A DNA stretch of 64,000 nt from Oceanobacillus neutriphilus (GTDB taxonomy: Bacteria > Bacillota > Bacilli > Bacillales > Amphibacillaceae), in NCBI RefSeq assembly GCF_014645515.1, contig NZ_BMLW01000001.1:496001-560000 (forward strand), read 5' to 3'. Below are positions 17,390 to 28,350 of the stretch, in pieces. The first letter of the stretch is position 1, and every line of letters starts with the position of its first letter. The position numbers and the translations under genes were made by a program. The notes under the pieces were generated by a model. That model searched no databases. It had not been told where the DNA came from and saw nothing but the letters and a program-made list of their open reading frames with translations.

Positions 17390-18041
17390 TTGATAATCCC
17401 TCTGCCAGCACCAGTACTTTCTTCATTTCCTCTTCAAACTGCTCTATGCCTGACTGGGTAGAAGGATGCTGAAAGCTTTCTTTCATTAAATGATACGGCG
17501 CGGCAATATAATCACAGTAAAGAGCAGCACGACTCAACTGAAATTTATTCCGGATACTTGCAGCAACCAGTTTAGTCTGATAGTTTTTAGAACGGATAAT
17601 ATCAGCAGTCTCCTTCACAAAGGTGATGCCATCTACTCCAATTTCTTCATTTCTGGCAACAAATAAGAATAAATAATCCACACCTGCATTTATTGCCATC
17701 ATTGCCTGGTTTATATCGAAAACTAATGTCATAGCGGTCTGGATATTTTGTTTTCGTAAATGGTGAACCATTTTCAAAGCTGCGGGAGAATAATTCAGCT
17801 TAATTATAATATCTTTGGATATCACATTAATTTTATTTGTTTCTTCTATCATATCGGGCAGATGCTCCCCTACGACCTCTGCCGTCAGCAATTTGCCCTT
17901 ATTACTGTTTCGTTCTAAAAAATCGTAGAAGTTAACATTTTCTTTAAGGTACATGGAGGGATTCGCAGTGATTCCTGCTGCCCCCCATTCCAATGCTTCG
18001 TCAATTTCCTGCTGATTGCCGGTATCGATGAAGTATTTCAC
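17382..18041 (-). CDS. Transaldolase / fructose-6-phosphate aldolase-like protein
   Basis: Small (219-residue) TIM-barrel class I aldolase of the FSA/TalC type. Motifs: FIDTGNQQEIDEAL at the N-terminus, AAGITANPSMYLKE, the Schiff-base Lys in IIIKLNYSP (near residue 83), and LVAASIRN. Start is GTG at 18041 with GGGGTG upstream. Reaction is expected to be retro-aldol cleavage or transaldolisation of a ketose phosphate. It sits 57 bp after the Fe-dependent alcohol dehydrogenase gene and is translationally coupled to the dipeptidase gene. Sequence is rather divergent from FSA (for example YLFLFVARNEEIGVDG in place of SPFVGRLDDIG), so the substrate may not be fructose 6-phosphate. Confidence 0.85.
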   Translation of the reverse strand: MKYFIDTGNQQEIDEALEWGAAGITANPSMYLKENVNFYDFLERNSNKGKLLTAEVVGEHLPDMIEETNKINVISKDIIIKLNYSPAALKMVHHLRKQNIQTAMTLVFDINQAMMAINAGVDYLFLFVARNEEIGVDGITFVKETADIIRSKNYQTKLVAASIRNKFQLSRAALYCDYIAAPYHLMKESFQHPSTQSGIEQFEEEMKKVLVLAEGLSNE

Positions 18042-18097
18042 CTTTTTTCACCCCATTCCTGCCACTCCCCCGTCAAAGCTGGGGAATTCTTTTAAAT

Positions 18098-19258
18098 CTA
18101 TTGCAAGCTTTTATTAAATATCTTTTGTAAGTTCTCTGCATTTGTCAGCGGCAGATTAAAAACCAGCTTCTTCTCAATTTCTTCTGCAACCGTCTCAGGC
18201 ACCTCCAATGTGCGTAAAGAGACATTCAGTTCAATTGCTTTCAGAAAATTCTTCAGTGTACCTACTGCTTTTTCACCCAACCAATCTGAATCCTTTGGAA
18301 CATAGCTTTTAAAAATAAGAAGGAGCTCACTCATTTTTTCCGGAACAATCCCGCTTACATAATCAAAATAAGCCGGGTATACAAATGCCAAGGTTTCTCC
18401 ATGCGCCAATTCAGGATAGTAGCCATTTATCATTTCCCCTATTGGGTGCGGGGCCTCGGCACCTGCGTTAGACAAACAAATGCCCGCTATAGTATCTGCA
18501 TATGCCAACTTCTCCCGCAGCTCCATATTATGAAGATCATGAAGAAGCTCAGGTAAGGCATTCACAACCATCTCTATTGCTTGAAGTGACAGATATTTTG
18601 TTAAAACAGATGCTCTGGGATTTAAATAGCTTTCCATCGCATGGCTTAATGCATCAAACCCTGTAATTGCCGTTACTTTTTTGGGAACTGTCAGCATTAG
18701 CTCTGGATCAATCAGTCCGATTGCAGGTATCAAATCCGGATGAAAAATAGTCATCTTATCTTTAGATTCAGAATCTGTGATAACAGCTGCCTGCGTCACC
18801 TGCGACCCTGTACCAGAAGTCGTCGTAATCGCCATAACTGGAAGTGCTGCAACAGCTTCAGCATTAGCAGCAAAAGGATCCGAGAATCTTTGAAAGCATG
18901 CTTCCCAGCCCAGCACTGTATTCTTTGTGAATAAGGCAATAGTCTTAGCTGTATCAAGAGAAGAACCTCCTCCGTATCCAAGAATAAAATCAACATTCTC
19001 TTTTCTGGCTATTTCCACACCGCTGTTCACAATAGCTGTTGTTGGATTCGGTTTCACCTGATCAAAAATAGCATATTGAATATTGTTTTCTGTTAAGCTT
19101 GCCGTTATTTCTTCAAAATAATATTCTCTTCCTTTATCTTTAAAAGGAGTTCGAACGATAAGACATTTTTTCCCTATGGACGCTGCAGCTTTTCCCGTCT
19201 TTCTTCGCACACCTTTACCAAAATAAATCTTGGTTGGTGAGTAAAAGTAAAATTCCAC
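18098..19258 (-). CDS. Iron-containing alcohol dehydrogenase
   Basis: NAD(P)-dependent group III dehydrogenase, 386 residues. Nucleotide-binding GYGGGSSLDTAK (near residue 95), TTSGTGSQVT, metal ligands in GFDALSHAMES (Asp and His) and in APHPIGEMINGYYPELAHGET (two His) are complete. Start is GTG at 19258 behind GGAGGGAAAGC. Expected to interconvert an alcohol and aldehyde/ketone, possibly reducing an aldehyde produced by the adjacent aldolase. Substrate is not predictable from sequence; butanol, lactaldehyde, glycerol and sugar-derived aldehydes are all used in this family. Confidence 0.9.
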   Translation of the reverse strand: MEFYFYSPTKIYFGKGVRRKTGKAAASIGKKCLIVRTPFKDKGREYYFEEITASLTENNIQYAIFDQVKPNPTTAIVNSGVEIARKENVDFILGYGGGSSLDTAKTIALFTKNTVLGWEACFQRFSDPFAANAEAVAALPVMAITTTSGTGSQVTQAAVITDSESKDKMTIFHPDLIPAIGLIDPELMLTVPKKVTAITGFDALSHAMESYLNPRASVLTKYLSLQAIEMVVNALPELLHDLHNMELREKLAYADTIAGICLSNAGAEAPHPIGEMINGYYPELAHGETLAFVYPAYFDYVSGIVPEKMSELLLIFKSYVPKDSDWLGEKAVGTLKNFLKAIELNVSLRTLEVPETVAEEIEKKLVFNLPLTNAENLQKIFNKSLQ

Positions 19259-19278
19259 GCTTTCCCTCCTCTCAAGGT

Positions 19279-19998
19279 TTATTCTCCAAAATGCTCGATA
19301 CTTGCTGTATCAATCGCTTCACGACAAGCCTTTACCCCTGCTGTAATACCGTCTTTATATTTAAAAATACCTGAAGATAAAATAATCACATCCGGCTCTG
19401 CTGCTACCATCTCTGATAAATTATCATCCCTTAAACCGCCATCTACTGCCAATTCACAGGAAGGATTTTTTTCATTAATAAGTGCTCTTGCTCTTTTAAC
19501 CAAATCGATTGACGATCTTCTCCAGCCCCAGTTATCCTTCCCGTCAGTTTCATCTACGCCATGCGTGACGATATGCAGCCGGTCAATATCATAAATCGAT
19601 TCCTCTACGAAGGATAATGGTGTATAACATCCAATTGTCAAACCAATCTTCATATTAAATTCGCGGCAATAATTGATAATATAGGCAAGCGGTGCACCAA
19701 TAAAATGTTCAGCTGGAATAATCAGCATCTCCGCTCCAGCGGCAGCAATTTTTTCAATAAATAAGCGATCACATTCACGCGTATATATATGACATTCAAT
19801 CGGTTTATCTGTCACAGGCCGGATTCCTTCAATAATCTGATGGCCGCCCATCAGCTGCATATTTTTCAAATCATGCATATCGGCTGCATCGGAATGAATA
19901 TAATCTGCTCCGGCATCAGATGCCTCCTTCACAATATCTGCAATATGTCCATAGTCTACATGTGCAAGCCCCGCTGCAATTTTAATATACTTTTTCAT
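19279..19998 (-). CDS. Ribulose-phosphate 3-epimerase-like protein
   Basis: TIM-barrel protein of 239 residues related to RPE/AlsE epimerases. Recognisable are the first strand IKIAAGLAHVDYGHI, the metal-type motif DYIHSDAADMHD, EGIRPVTDKPIECHIY (DxHLM position reads ECHIY) and the phosphate-binding AVDGGLRDDNL followed by VIILSSGIF. The changes at the usual metal His and Met positions suggest a substrate other than ribulose 5-phosphate. ATG at 19998 after AGGAGG. Located between the beta-lyase (60 bp) and the Fe-alcohol dehydrogenase (21 bp), clearly in the same operon. Epimerase activity is an inference from fold and motif. Confidence 0.8.
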   Translation of the reverse strand: MKKYIKIAAGLAHVDYGHIADIVKEASDAGADYIHSDAADMHDLKNMQLMGGHQIIEGIRPVTDKPIECHIYTRECDRLFIEKIAAAGAEMLIIPAEHFIGAPLAYIINYCREFNMKIGLTIGCYTPLSFVEESIYDIDRLHIVTHGVDETDGKDNWGWRRSSIDLVKRARALINEKNPSCELAVDGGLRDDNLSEMVAAEPDVIILSSGIFKYKDGITAGVKACREAIDTASIEHFGE

Positions 19999-20057
19999 TT
20001 TCTTTTCCTCCTGCTGTTATGAATTATTTTAATCCGAATAAGCCTAATCTGCTGTTT

Positions 20058-21443
20058 TTATAGGAGTTCAAATCCTGCTGTAAAATGTCTTAATGATGTT
20101 ACTGAACCTTCGTATACCAGCTTCATTCCTTTATATTGTTCCCGATTTTTGTATATCTCTCCAAGTGCATTTGCAATCACATCCATATGGCTGTTTGTAT
20201 AAACCCGCCTTGAAATAGCAATCCGCATTGTCTCTATATCCGGGAATATGTCTTCTCCAGTTTCCGGGTCCTTTGAGCCAAATGCACAAGCTCCAATTTC
20301 TACTGCCCGGACACCCGCTTCTTCATAAAGAGCGACAACCAGTCTCTGAGATGGAAATTCACACTGTGGTATATGCGGAAAAAATCTTCTTCCGTCGACA
20401 TAGACCCCATGCCCTCCAGTCGGTTCAATAATCGGAACACCTTTTTCTAGTAAACGATCTCCCAGATATTCAGCCTGTTTTATCCGGTATTCCAGATACT
20501 GCTCATCACAGCCTTCCTGAAGTCCTACCGCTAACGCTTCCAAATCCCGTCCTGCCAATCCGCCATAGGTGATAAATCCTTCATGTACAATTGCCAGCTG
20601 CTGTGCTTTCTCTAAAATATCTTTATTCCTGGTTACAAATAAGCCGCCGATATTTACCATACCATCCTTTTTAGAGCTCATTGTGGCAGTTTCACAATAA
20701 GAAAACATTTCTCTCGTAATTTCTTTAATGGATTTATCCTGGTATCCCTCCTCACGGGTCTTGATAAAATAAGCGTTCTCAGCTAACCTTGCTGCATCAA
20801 TCACTACCGGGATATCATATTGTTTTGCCAGTTCACTGACCTCACGGATATTTTGCATAGAAACCGGCTGGCCTCCATTGTTATTACAGGTTATAGTAAT
20901 AATCACGACAGAAATCTGCTCCGCCCCGTTTTCATCAATCAGCTGCTGCATTTTACCTAAATCAATATTTCCCTTAAAAGGCTGCGCAGGACTGGCTGTA
21001 TCTTTTCCCGCATCTACTACATAGTCCACTGCCAATGCTCCAAGAATTTCTGCATTTCCTCTAAACGTATCAAAATGCATATTTCCAATAGCATATTTTC
21101 CTTCTTCGGCATAGAGCTTTGCCATGATATAATCAGCTGCTCTGCCTTGATGTGTCGGCTGCAGGTATGGCATACCAAATACATCCTGAACGGATTTTTC
21201 TAACTTGAAGAAGCTTTTAGAGCCTGCATAAGACTCATCCCCAAGCATTAAAGCAGACCATTGTTCACTGCTCATAGCAGAAGTTCCGCTATCTGTTAAA
21301 CAATCAATATAAACATTTTCCGCTTTTATCTTAAATGCATTATAGCCAGCCTCTTTTAACCATTGCTGTCTTTCAGCTTTTGTTGTTTTTTTAACTCTTT
21401 CTACCATCTTGATTCGAAATGGTTCTGCTGTCATAAAATCCAT
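20058..21443 (-). CDS. Tryptophanase / tyrosine phenol-lyase-family PLP beta-lyase
   Basis: PLP enzyme that eliminates a group from the beta-carbon of an amino acid giving pyruvate and ammonia, 461 residues. N-terminal AEPFRIKMVERVKKTT, LTDSGTSAMS, PTHQGRAAD (phosphate/PLP contacts), the NNNGGQPVSM loop, VVIDAARLAENAYF (PLP Asp) and the Schiff-base Lys in MSSKKDGMVNIGG are clear. Residues are mixed between TnaA (AVEIGACAFGSKDPETG) and tyrosine phenol-lyase (KKDGMVNIGG), so neither substrate is certain; an unusual beta-substituted amino acid is possible. Start taken at ATG 21443, just before the conserved N-terminus, with AGAGAGG 10 nt upstream. No TnaC-like leader peptide or tryptophan permease is seen. 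A cre-like site lies at 21506-21519. First gene of the operon. Confidence 0.88.
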   Translation of the reverse strand: MDFMTAEPFRIKMVERVKKTTKAERQQWLKEAGYNAFKIKAENVYIDCLTDSGTSAMSSEQWSALMLGDESYAGSKSFFKLEKSVQDVFGMPYLQPTHQGRAADYIMAKLYAEEGKYAIGNMHFDTFRGNAEILGALAVDYVVDAGKDTASPAQPFKGNIDLGKMQQLIDENGAEQISVVIITITCNNNGGQPVSMQNIREVSELAKQYDIPVVIDAARLAENAYFIKTREEGYQDKSIKEITREMFSYCETATMSSKKDGMVNIGGLFVTRNKDILEKAQQLAIVHEGFITYGGLAGRDLEALAVGLQEGCDEQYLEYRIKQAEYLGDRLLEKGVPIIEPTGGHGVYVDGRRFFPHIPQCEFPSQRLVVALYEEAGVRAVEIGACAFGSKDPETGEDIFPDIETMRIAISRRVYTNSHMDVIANALGEIYKNREQYKGMKLVYEGSVTSLRHFTAGFELL

Positions 21444-21505
21444 ATCACATCTGCCTCTCTTTAATTGATAATAATTTATCACCTTGAGAATATTTTATCA
21501 TCATG

Positions 21506-21519
21506 TTAAAGCGTTTACA
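21506..21519. promoter_or_regulatory. Catabolite-responsive element (cre)
   Basis: TGTAAACGCTTTAA on the minus strand matches the CcpA consensus TGWAANCGNTNWCA at 13 of 14 positions. It lies 63 bp upstream of the beta-lyase start, where CcpA would repress the cluster in the presence of preferred sugars. Confidence 0.65.
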
Positions 21520-21560
21520 ATATGTTTTATTTATTTTTATGAATTTTATGATTTTAACCA

Positions 21561-21603
21561 ATAAAAAAACCTTCCAGTACAAGTAAGTAGCGTACTGGAA
21601 AGG
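21561..21603 (-). terminator. Intrinsic terminator of the YheO-like regulator gene
   Basis: CCTTCCAGTAC (21570-21580) and GTACTGGAAAGG (21592-21603) form a strong stem; on the minus strand it is followed by a run of seven T (21563-21569). It separates the regulator from the beta-lyase operon. Confidence 0.85.
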
Positions 21604-21638
21604 CAACGTTCGGCATTATTCTTCATCACATGGCGTTT

Positions 21639-22265
21639 CTATAATTTACTAATATAGCGGTAAATGGAGGTTTCCGATGCGTTCATTACTTTAGAAAGCT
21701 CTGCTACAGAACCTTTTAATAGAAAGAGTCCTTTTTCATCCAAAGCACGAATCAACTCAATTTTCTCTTCGGTAGACATTCTTTCAGGAGGAACTTCTGT
21801 TTTATTCATAACCTCCTGGATAGTTTTATGCATTAAATCTTCAAAGGATAAATCAAAACTTTCATAATAATCTTCTGCATGCTCCGTTGTTTCAGTCCCA
21901 TTAATTAAACGGTTTATCAATGAACGAAGCTCGATAAGCTCATCAACCTTAAAGTTGATAGTAACAATACCAGCCAGCTCTCCATCATTACCTTTAATAA
22001 AATAGGTGGATGAGCGCAGCTTACTGTGATCTGCAGAAAAAGCACGATAATTAATAATAGCAGATTCTTTTTCGTAGATTCCCTGTTCTAAAAACCTTTT
22101 TTCGATACTTGGCATTGGACTTCCAACGCTGACATTTTCATTTCTTGCATTATAAACATACGCCACCTGGCTTTTTTGTGCATCATATAGAATTATCTCC
22201 GCATCAGAACCAAGCGATTTTCCCATAAATTCGATGAATGGTATGTATGTATTTAATATGGACAT
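21639..22265 (-). CDS. YheO/DauR-like transcriptional regulator (PAS-like sensor plus HTH)
   Basis: 208 residues. N-terminal YheO-type PAS-like domain (about 5-115: IPFIEFMGKSLGSDAEIILYD ... STYFIKGNDGELAGIVTINF) and a C-terminal HTH_22-like domain (about 160-208: LIRALDEKGLFLLKGSVAELSKVMNASETSIYRYISKL, whose last helix is the recognition helix). Same architecture as E. coli YheO and the D-arginine regulator DauR. ATG at 22265 follows CTAGGAGGGG. It is separated by a terminator from the beta-lyase/PTS operon but transcribed in the same direction immediately upstream, so it is the likely regulator of that cluster. The ligand is unknown; relatives respond to amino acid derived signals. Confidence 0.85.
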   Translation of the reverse strand: MSILNTYIPFIEFMGKSLGSDAEIILYDAQKSQVAYVYNARNENVSVGSPMPSIEKRFLEQGIYEKESAIINYRAFSADHSKLRSSTYFIKGNDGELAGIVTINFKVDELIELRSLINRLINGTETTEHAEDYYESFDLSFEDLMHKTIQEVMNKTEVPPERMSTEEKIELIRALDEKGLFLLKGSVAELSKVMNASETSIYRYISKL

Positions 22266-22370
22266 TTGAGACCCCTCCTAGCTTATACAATTGGATTGAT
22301 ATGTAGTTTGCTTTACGGTATATTTACTCTTTGTTATTTTATTACAATTGTGAATTTAATTATATCATTT

Positions 22371-22387
22371 TGTAAGCGTTGTTTACA
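22371..22387. promoter_or_regulatory. cre-like palindrome upstream of the YheO-like gene
   Basis: TGTAAGCGTTGTTTACA, an inverted repeat with cre-like half sites but a spacing 3 bp longer than the CcpA consensus; about 105 bp upstream of the regulator start. Confidence 0.4.
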
Positions 22388-22725
22388 TGAATTAGAATAA
22401 GCTGGAGGTGTGTTTTAGATTAAGAGACCCTAATTGGACGTACCATTCTCTTGATAGAAAAGCCAAAAGGGGCATTCAAGCCCTGGGATCAAAGTATAAG
22501 CTTCCTCTGACTATTGCATAACCAGCCAATTTTACTAAAAAATCAGGAACAGCTACTGCATATGACCTGAAACAGACACAATATTCTCACGATTTTAAGA
22601 AGTAAGAGGTCTTTCCCGATAATAACTTAATAATTTATATTGAGCAGAGCATCCAATCAAAGTTCTAACGAGAAAGTAAAAAATAGCTGCTTTAATAAAA
22701 TCTACGATGAGAATTCGTTGTTCAA

Positions 22726-22769
22726 AAAATATCCGGCATTCAAATAAACTATAGTTATCTGAATACCGG
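22726..22769 (-). terminator. Terminator of the licT-PTS-bglA operon
   Basis: CCGGCATTCA (22733-22742) pairs with TGAATACCGG (22760-22769) with one internal mismatch; on the minus strand the stem is followed by ATATTTTTTG. It is about 175 bp past the glycosidase stop codon. Confidence 0.65.
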
Positions 22770-22944
22770 GTAACTTTTATACTTGAATAATAATAACTTA
22801 CAGACTCATGTAATTTTCCACCAATATAATCAAAATCTAATTCTATTATGGTCGGTCTACAAACACAACCAGGATTTATTCATCAATTGTAGTGTATAAA
22901 ATAGAACTTAAAGCTTTATCATATCATTGAATTAAAATAAATAT

Positions 22945-25843
<2,899 letters not shown>

Positions 25844-25876
25844 CGTAATCCCCCATTCTTTATTATGATTTTAAAT

Positions 25877-26746
25877 TCAGGGTAGAAAGCTGTGCTTAAC
25901 AAGTCTGATGATATGAATTTTCAAGTATAGACGATCATCATCCGATAAATGATAGCTATGCTGTTTCGAAGTATAATCATTAATTTTATTGATACAATCA
26001 TCTATATCTGCATACTTTTGTTTGTTGAACTGCAGAAAAGTAAAACTACTATTGTCAGGCTTGTCTTTGTTTTCTTCCATATATATTTTCTTCATAAAGA
26101 ATTGTAAATGAATGATAAAACGAGAATAATCTAATGAATTCTCGTCAAAGGTAATATCAAAATAACGTTCAATAATATCAACAATGTTATTAACGCCCTG
26201 AATAATATTCAATGTATCTTCCGTTGTGTGATTACTCATTGCATCGATAATATGAAAGGCAATAGAAGCTGCTTCATCACCATCCATATTCACTTGATAA
26301 AAACTATTAATCATTTCCACCGAATGAACTCCTACATTATAAACATCTGTGTAAAACCTTTTTATATCCTCTGTAAATATATTGGAGAGGTCCATTCCTT
26401 CTTTAAATCTGCGAAGTGAAAAATTGATATGATCTGCCAGATTAAATATTAGATTCTGATTGAGTTCTACATTTAATGTTTTTTCAGCGTGATTTATTAT
26501 TTTTTCTGTTAGTGTTATACACTCAAATGGAATTTCTTCTAAAAGCTCTATTATCTTCTCACGATAACCATTTTTCATTGGAACATAAATTCTTGTTACA
26601 TCTGTTTCATTAAGAATATCGTTAGTATGATATTTGAACCCAAGCCCCTTACCAATGACAATAGCCTCTTTTCGATTTGCATCTGTCGTTAAAACAGCAT
26701 TGTTATTTAAGATTTGCTTAATCTTCATTCTTGAACTTTTCAACAA
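25877..26746 (-). CDS. licT: Transcriptional antiterminator, LicT/BglG family
   Basis: RNA-binding antiterminator controlled by PTS phosphorylation. About 283-289 residues: CAT RNA-binding domain (MKIKQILNNNAVLTT ... to about 60), PRD1 (about 70-170, with NLADHINFSLRRF) and PRD2 (about 175-285, with RFIIHLQFFMKKI). The usual family start is the ATG at 26728, but no ribosome site precedes it; GGGAG lies at the right distance from a TTG at 26746, which would add six residues. A RAT-like element and overlapping terminator lie in the leader (26823-26898), so the protein controls its own operon together with the permease and glycosidase genes. Confidence 0.9.
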   Translation of the reverse strand: MLKSSRMKIKQILNNNAVLTTDANRKEAIVIGKGLGFKYHTNDILNETDVTRIYVPMKNGYREKIIELLEEIPFECITLTEKIINHAEKTLNVELNQNLIFNLADHINFSLRRFKEGMDLSNIFTEDIKRFYTDVYNVGVHSVEMINSFYQVNMDGDEAASIAFHIIDAMSNHTTEDTLNIIQGVNNIVDIIERYFDITFDENSLDYSRFIIHLQFFMKKIYMEENKDKPDNSSFTFLQFNKQKYADIDDCINKINDYTSKQHSYHLSDDDRLYLKIHIIRLVKHSFLP

Positions 26747-26822
26747 TTTGACCGCACTCCCTTTCGTATATATTTCACAGACAGAGTCTAAATCTTCGTT
26801 TCAAAATTAAACCAATAAAAAA

Positions 26823-26867
26823 CAGGCAAAACCAATCCTATTTTTGATAGGATAACGGTTTTGCCTG
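26823..26867 (-). terminator. Leader terminator controlled by LicT
   Basis: On the minus strand CAGGCAAAACC plus TAGGAT-region arms (26848-26867) pair with 26823-26840 and are followed by TTTTTTATT. The 5' arm contains the conserved 3' end of the RAT sequence, so antiterminator and terminator are mutually exclusive, as in bgl/lic operons. Confidence 0.85.
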
Positions 26868-26898
26868 AAATAGATACATAGCCATTCAGTAACAAGCC
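26857..26898 (-). promoter_or_regulatory. Ribonucleic antiterminator (RAT)-like element with enlarged middle
   Basis: Minus strand: GGCTTGTTACTG (26887-26898), 19 nt, then CAGGCAAAACC (26857-26867). The two ends match the LicT/SacT-type RAT consensus (GGATTGTTACTG ... CAGGCAAAACC), but the middle is about 13 nt longer than in the usual 29-nt element. Confidence 0.7.
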
Positions 26899-26941
26899 AA
26901 ACTTATTTTTTTAAAGGGCTTACATTTTTTAAATTAATCAT

Positions 26942-26970
26942 ACTCTATCATATTGGATATTTTATGTCAA
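26942..26970 (-). promoter_or_regulatory. Promoter of the licT operon
   Basis: Minus strand TTGACA (26965-26970), 17-bp spacer, TAGAGT (26942-26947). It lies 44 bp upstream of the RAT, giving a leader RNA of about 200 nt before licT. Confidence 0.6.
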
Positions 26971-26980
26971 CAAGGTATTT

Positions 26981-27014
26981 AGTGTATCCACCAATAATCA
27001 TTAATGGATACGCT
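26981..27014 (-). terminator. Hairpin after the MtlD-like gene
   Basis: AGTGTATCCA (26981-26990) pairs with TGGATACGCT (27005-27014), ten pairs with one G-T. No clear T-run follows, so termination strength is uncertain. Confidence 0.45.
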
Positions 27015-27031
27015 ATTTAATTCCATATTTT

Positions 27032-28258
27032 CTATGAATAACTTAGGATTCTATTGTTCTCCATCACGATATCCTGATAAGATTTTAAAATAAGGTCATA
27101 TACAATTTTCTCATCAGGTTTCGTAATATCCAATCCACAAATTTGAGAAATACTAGCTTCTATGCCAATATCCTTTACCAATCGTGCTATATCTTGGTCA
27201 GATGTAGCATTAGCATTAGCGTTTTCATATAAAAATCCATGCGCCGCACCTTTACATATGAAATATGGCATAATTCCATTTTGTACACATAATAAAGCCG
27301 GGCCAATAAAACGATCATTTTTGGCAAGCTTTCGCATCGGGTTACGCCCTACACGTATAAGCCAGTCCTTAACAGAATCATCTGTGAATTCCTTCCAGGT
27401 ATTCTTCATTTTTTCTTCTGTTATCTGAATTTCATCACCATACAACTTTGTCAGAGCCAGATTGGCCTCTCTGAATGCTTTATCGGCGCACTCTCTAATA
27501 TATTCATCACGGGCGGATTCATATAAAAATGTTTTATTGGCAGCAAGCCCCATGAATGCTAGGGTACAGTGAAGGGTATTACCCTGCCATATTTTTGTTT
27601 TCATGCACTTATCCGTATCGTTTTCCAAAATAATGAAGGAAGGAAGTGACTCCTCTGATATGGATAACAACACATCGTCATTTACTTGTAAAGTAGATAA
27701 ATCTTCTCCCTGTACACTTAAAGGATCGATGGTATATTGTTCTTCTGTAGGCATTGAATTAATGCGCCGGATAATGGATTCAACCATGTTAACATGTTGC
27801 GAATAATAAGACATATCCGTATCAGACAGCTCTTGCTTCATCAATGCATCATAGTCTGTTTTAAGGCCGACATAGTTTGCTCCCAGCAAAACAGTAAACC
27901 AATTCTTTTTGTCCTTTTTTCTCTTTATATGAATAGCTTCAGCCAAATCTTTGGCAGCTTGTTCAAAAGCATCTGGAAACAGTGCTGTCATTACCAAATC
28001 TGCATCTGCCAAATGTCCGATATACTCTGAATGATCCTCAATGGTATTTACTGCTTCGAAGTTTTTTACTGTAACGACACTTTCTTCTCCACTCTCACTG
28101 TATTTAAAAACATGGAACTCCTTTTTTGCTTTCAATTGATCCGTCAATGCTTTATCAATATCTGCATAAACAACATTCCATCCATCTAAATATAAAAGCT
28201 CACCTAAATATCCGCGCCCTGAACTGCCAGCACCAATTATAACTACTTTTTTATTCAT
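27032..28258 (-). CDS. MtlD/UxuB-family long-chain polyol dehydrogenase
   Basis: NAD-dependent dehydrogenase of 408 residues related to mannitol-1-phosphate 5-dehydrogenase. Rossmann motif GAGSSGRGYLGELL at residues 8-21, the catalytic K-x4-N-x2-H motif in KIWQGNTLH, and VGRNPMRKLAKNDRFIGPA, the conserved substrate region. ATG at 28258 behind GGCGGAGG. It is the last gene of the mannose-family PTS operon, 92 bp after IID. Together with ManA it suggests that the imported sugar phosphate ends as fructose 6-phosphate: a hexitol phosphate would be oxidised here. It is longer and more divergent than typical MtlD, so a related sugar acid or another hexitol is possible. Confidence 0.83.
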   Translation of the reverse strand: MNKKVVIIGAGSSGRGYLGELLYLDGWNVVYADIDKALTDQLKAKKEFHVFKYSESGEESVVTVKNFEAVNTIEDHSEYIGHLADADLVMTALFPDAFEQAAKDLAEAIHIKRKKDKKNWFTVLLGANYVGLKTDYDALMKQELSDTDMSYYSQHVNMVESIIRRINSMPTEEQYTIDPLSVQGEDLSTLQVNDDVLLSISEESLPSFIILENDTDKCMKTKIWQGNTLHCTLAFMGLAANKTFLYESARDEYIRECADKAFREANLALTKLYGDEIQITEEKMKNTWKEFTDDSVKDWLIRVGRNPMRKLAKNDRFIGPALLCVQNGIMPYFICKGAAHGFLYENANANATSDQDIARLVKDIGIEASISQICGLDITKPDEKIVYDLILKSYQDIVMENNRILSYS

Positions 28259-28350
28259 AATAACCTCCGCCTTGGCCTGACATCAATAGTCGGGCCGTTT
28301 TCATGTTTTAAATTCTTTTATATCAATGTGTTTAAAGTGATAATTCTCTA

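Larger units (their letters stand above)
22266..22944. other. Gene-free region with cre-like site, hairpin and a possible gene scar
   Basis: About 680 bp without a convincing gene. A cre-like palindrome (22371-22387) precedes the regulator. At 22402-22605 one plus-strand frame reads as 67 codons interrupted by a single TAA at 22519; the composition looks protein-like (for example RDPNWTYHSLDRKAKRG) but I cannot assign a family. A hairpin with T-run (22733-22769) ends the beta-glucoside operon. Confidence 0.5.

Noticed and set aside
20058..21443. Calling the PLP lyase a plain tryptophanase (tnaA) with TnaC-type control
   Set aside because: No leader peptide with the required Trp codon, no tryptophan permease, residues mixed with tyrosine phenol-lyase, and the gene is embedded in sugar genes.
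22402..22605. Protein-like plus-strand frame with one internal TAA
   Set aside because: Could be a decayed gene, but there is no start, no recognisable family and the length is within chance for this region; mentioned only under the intergenic entry.
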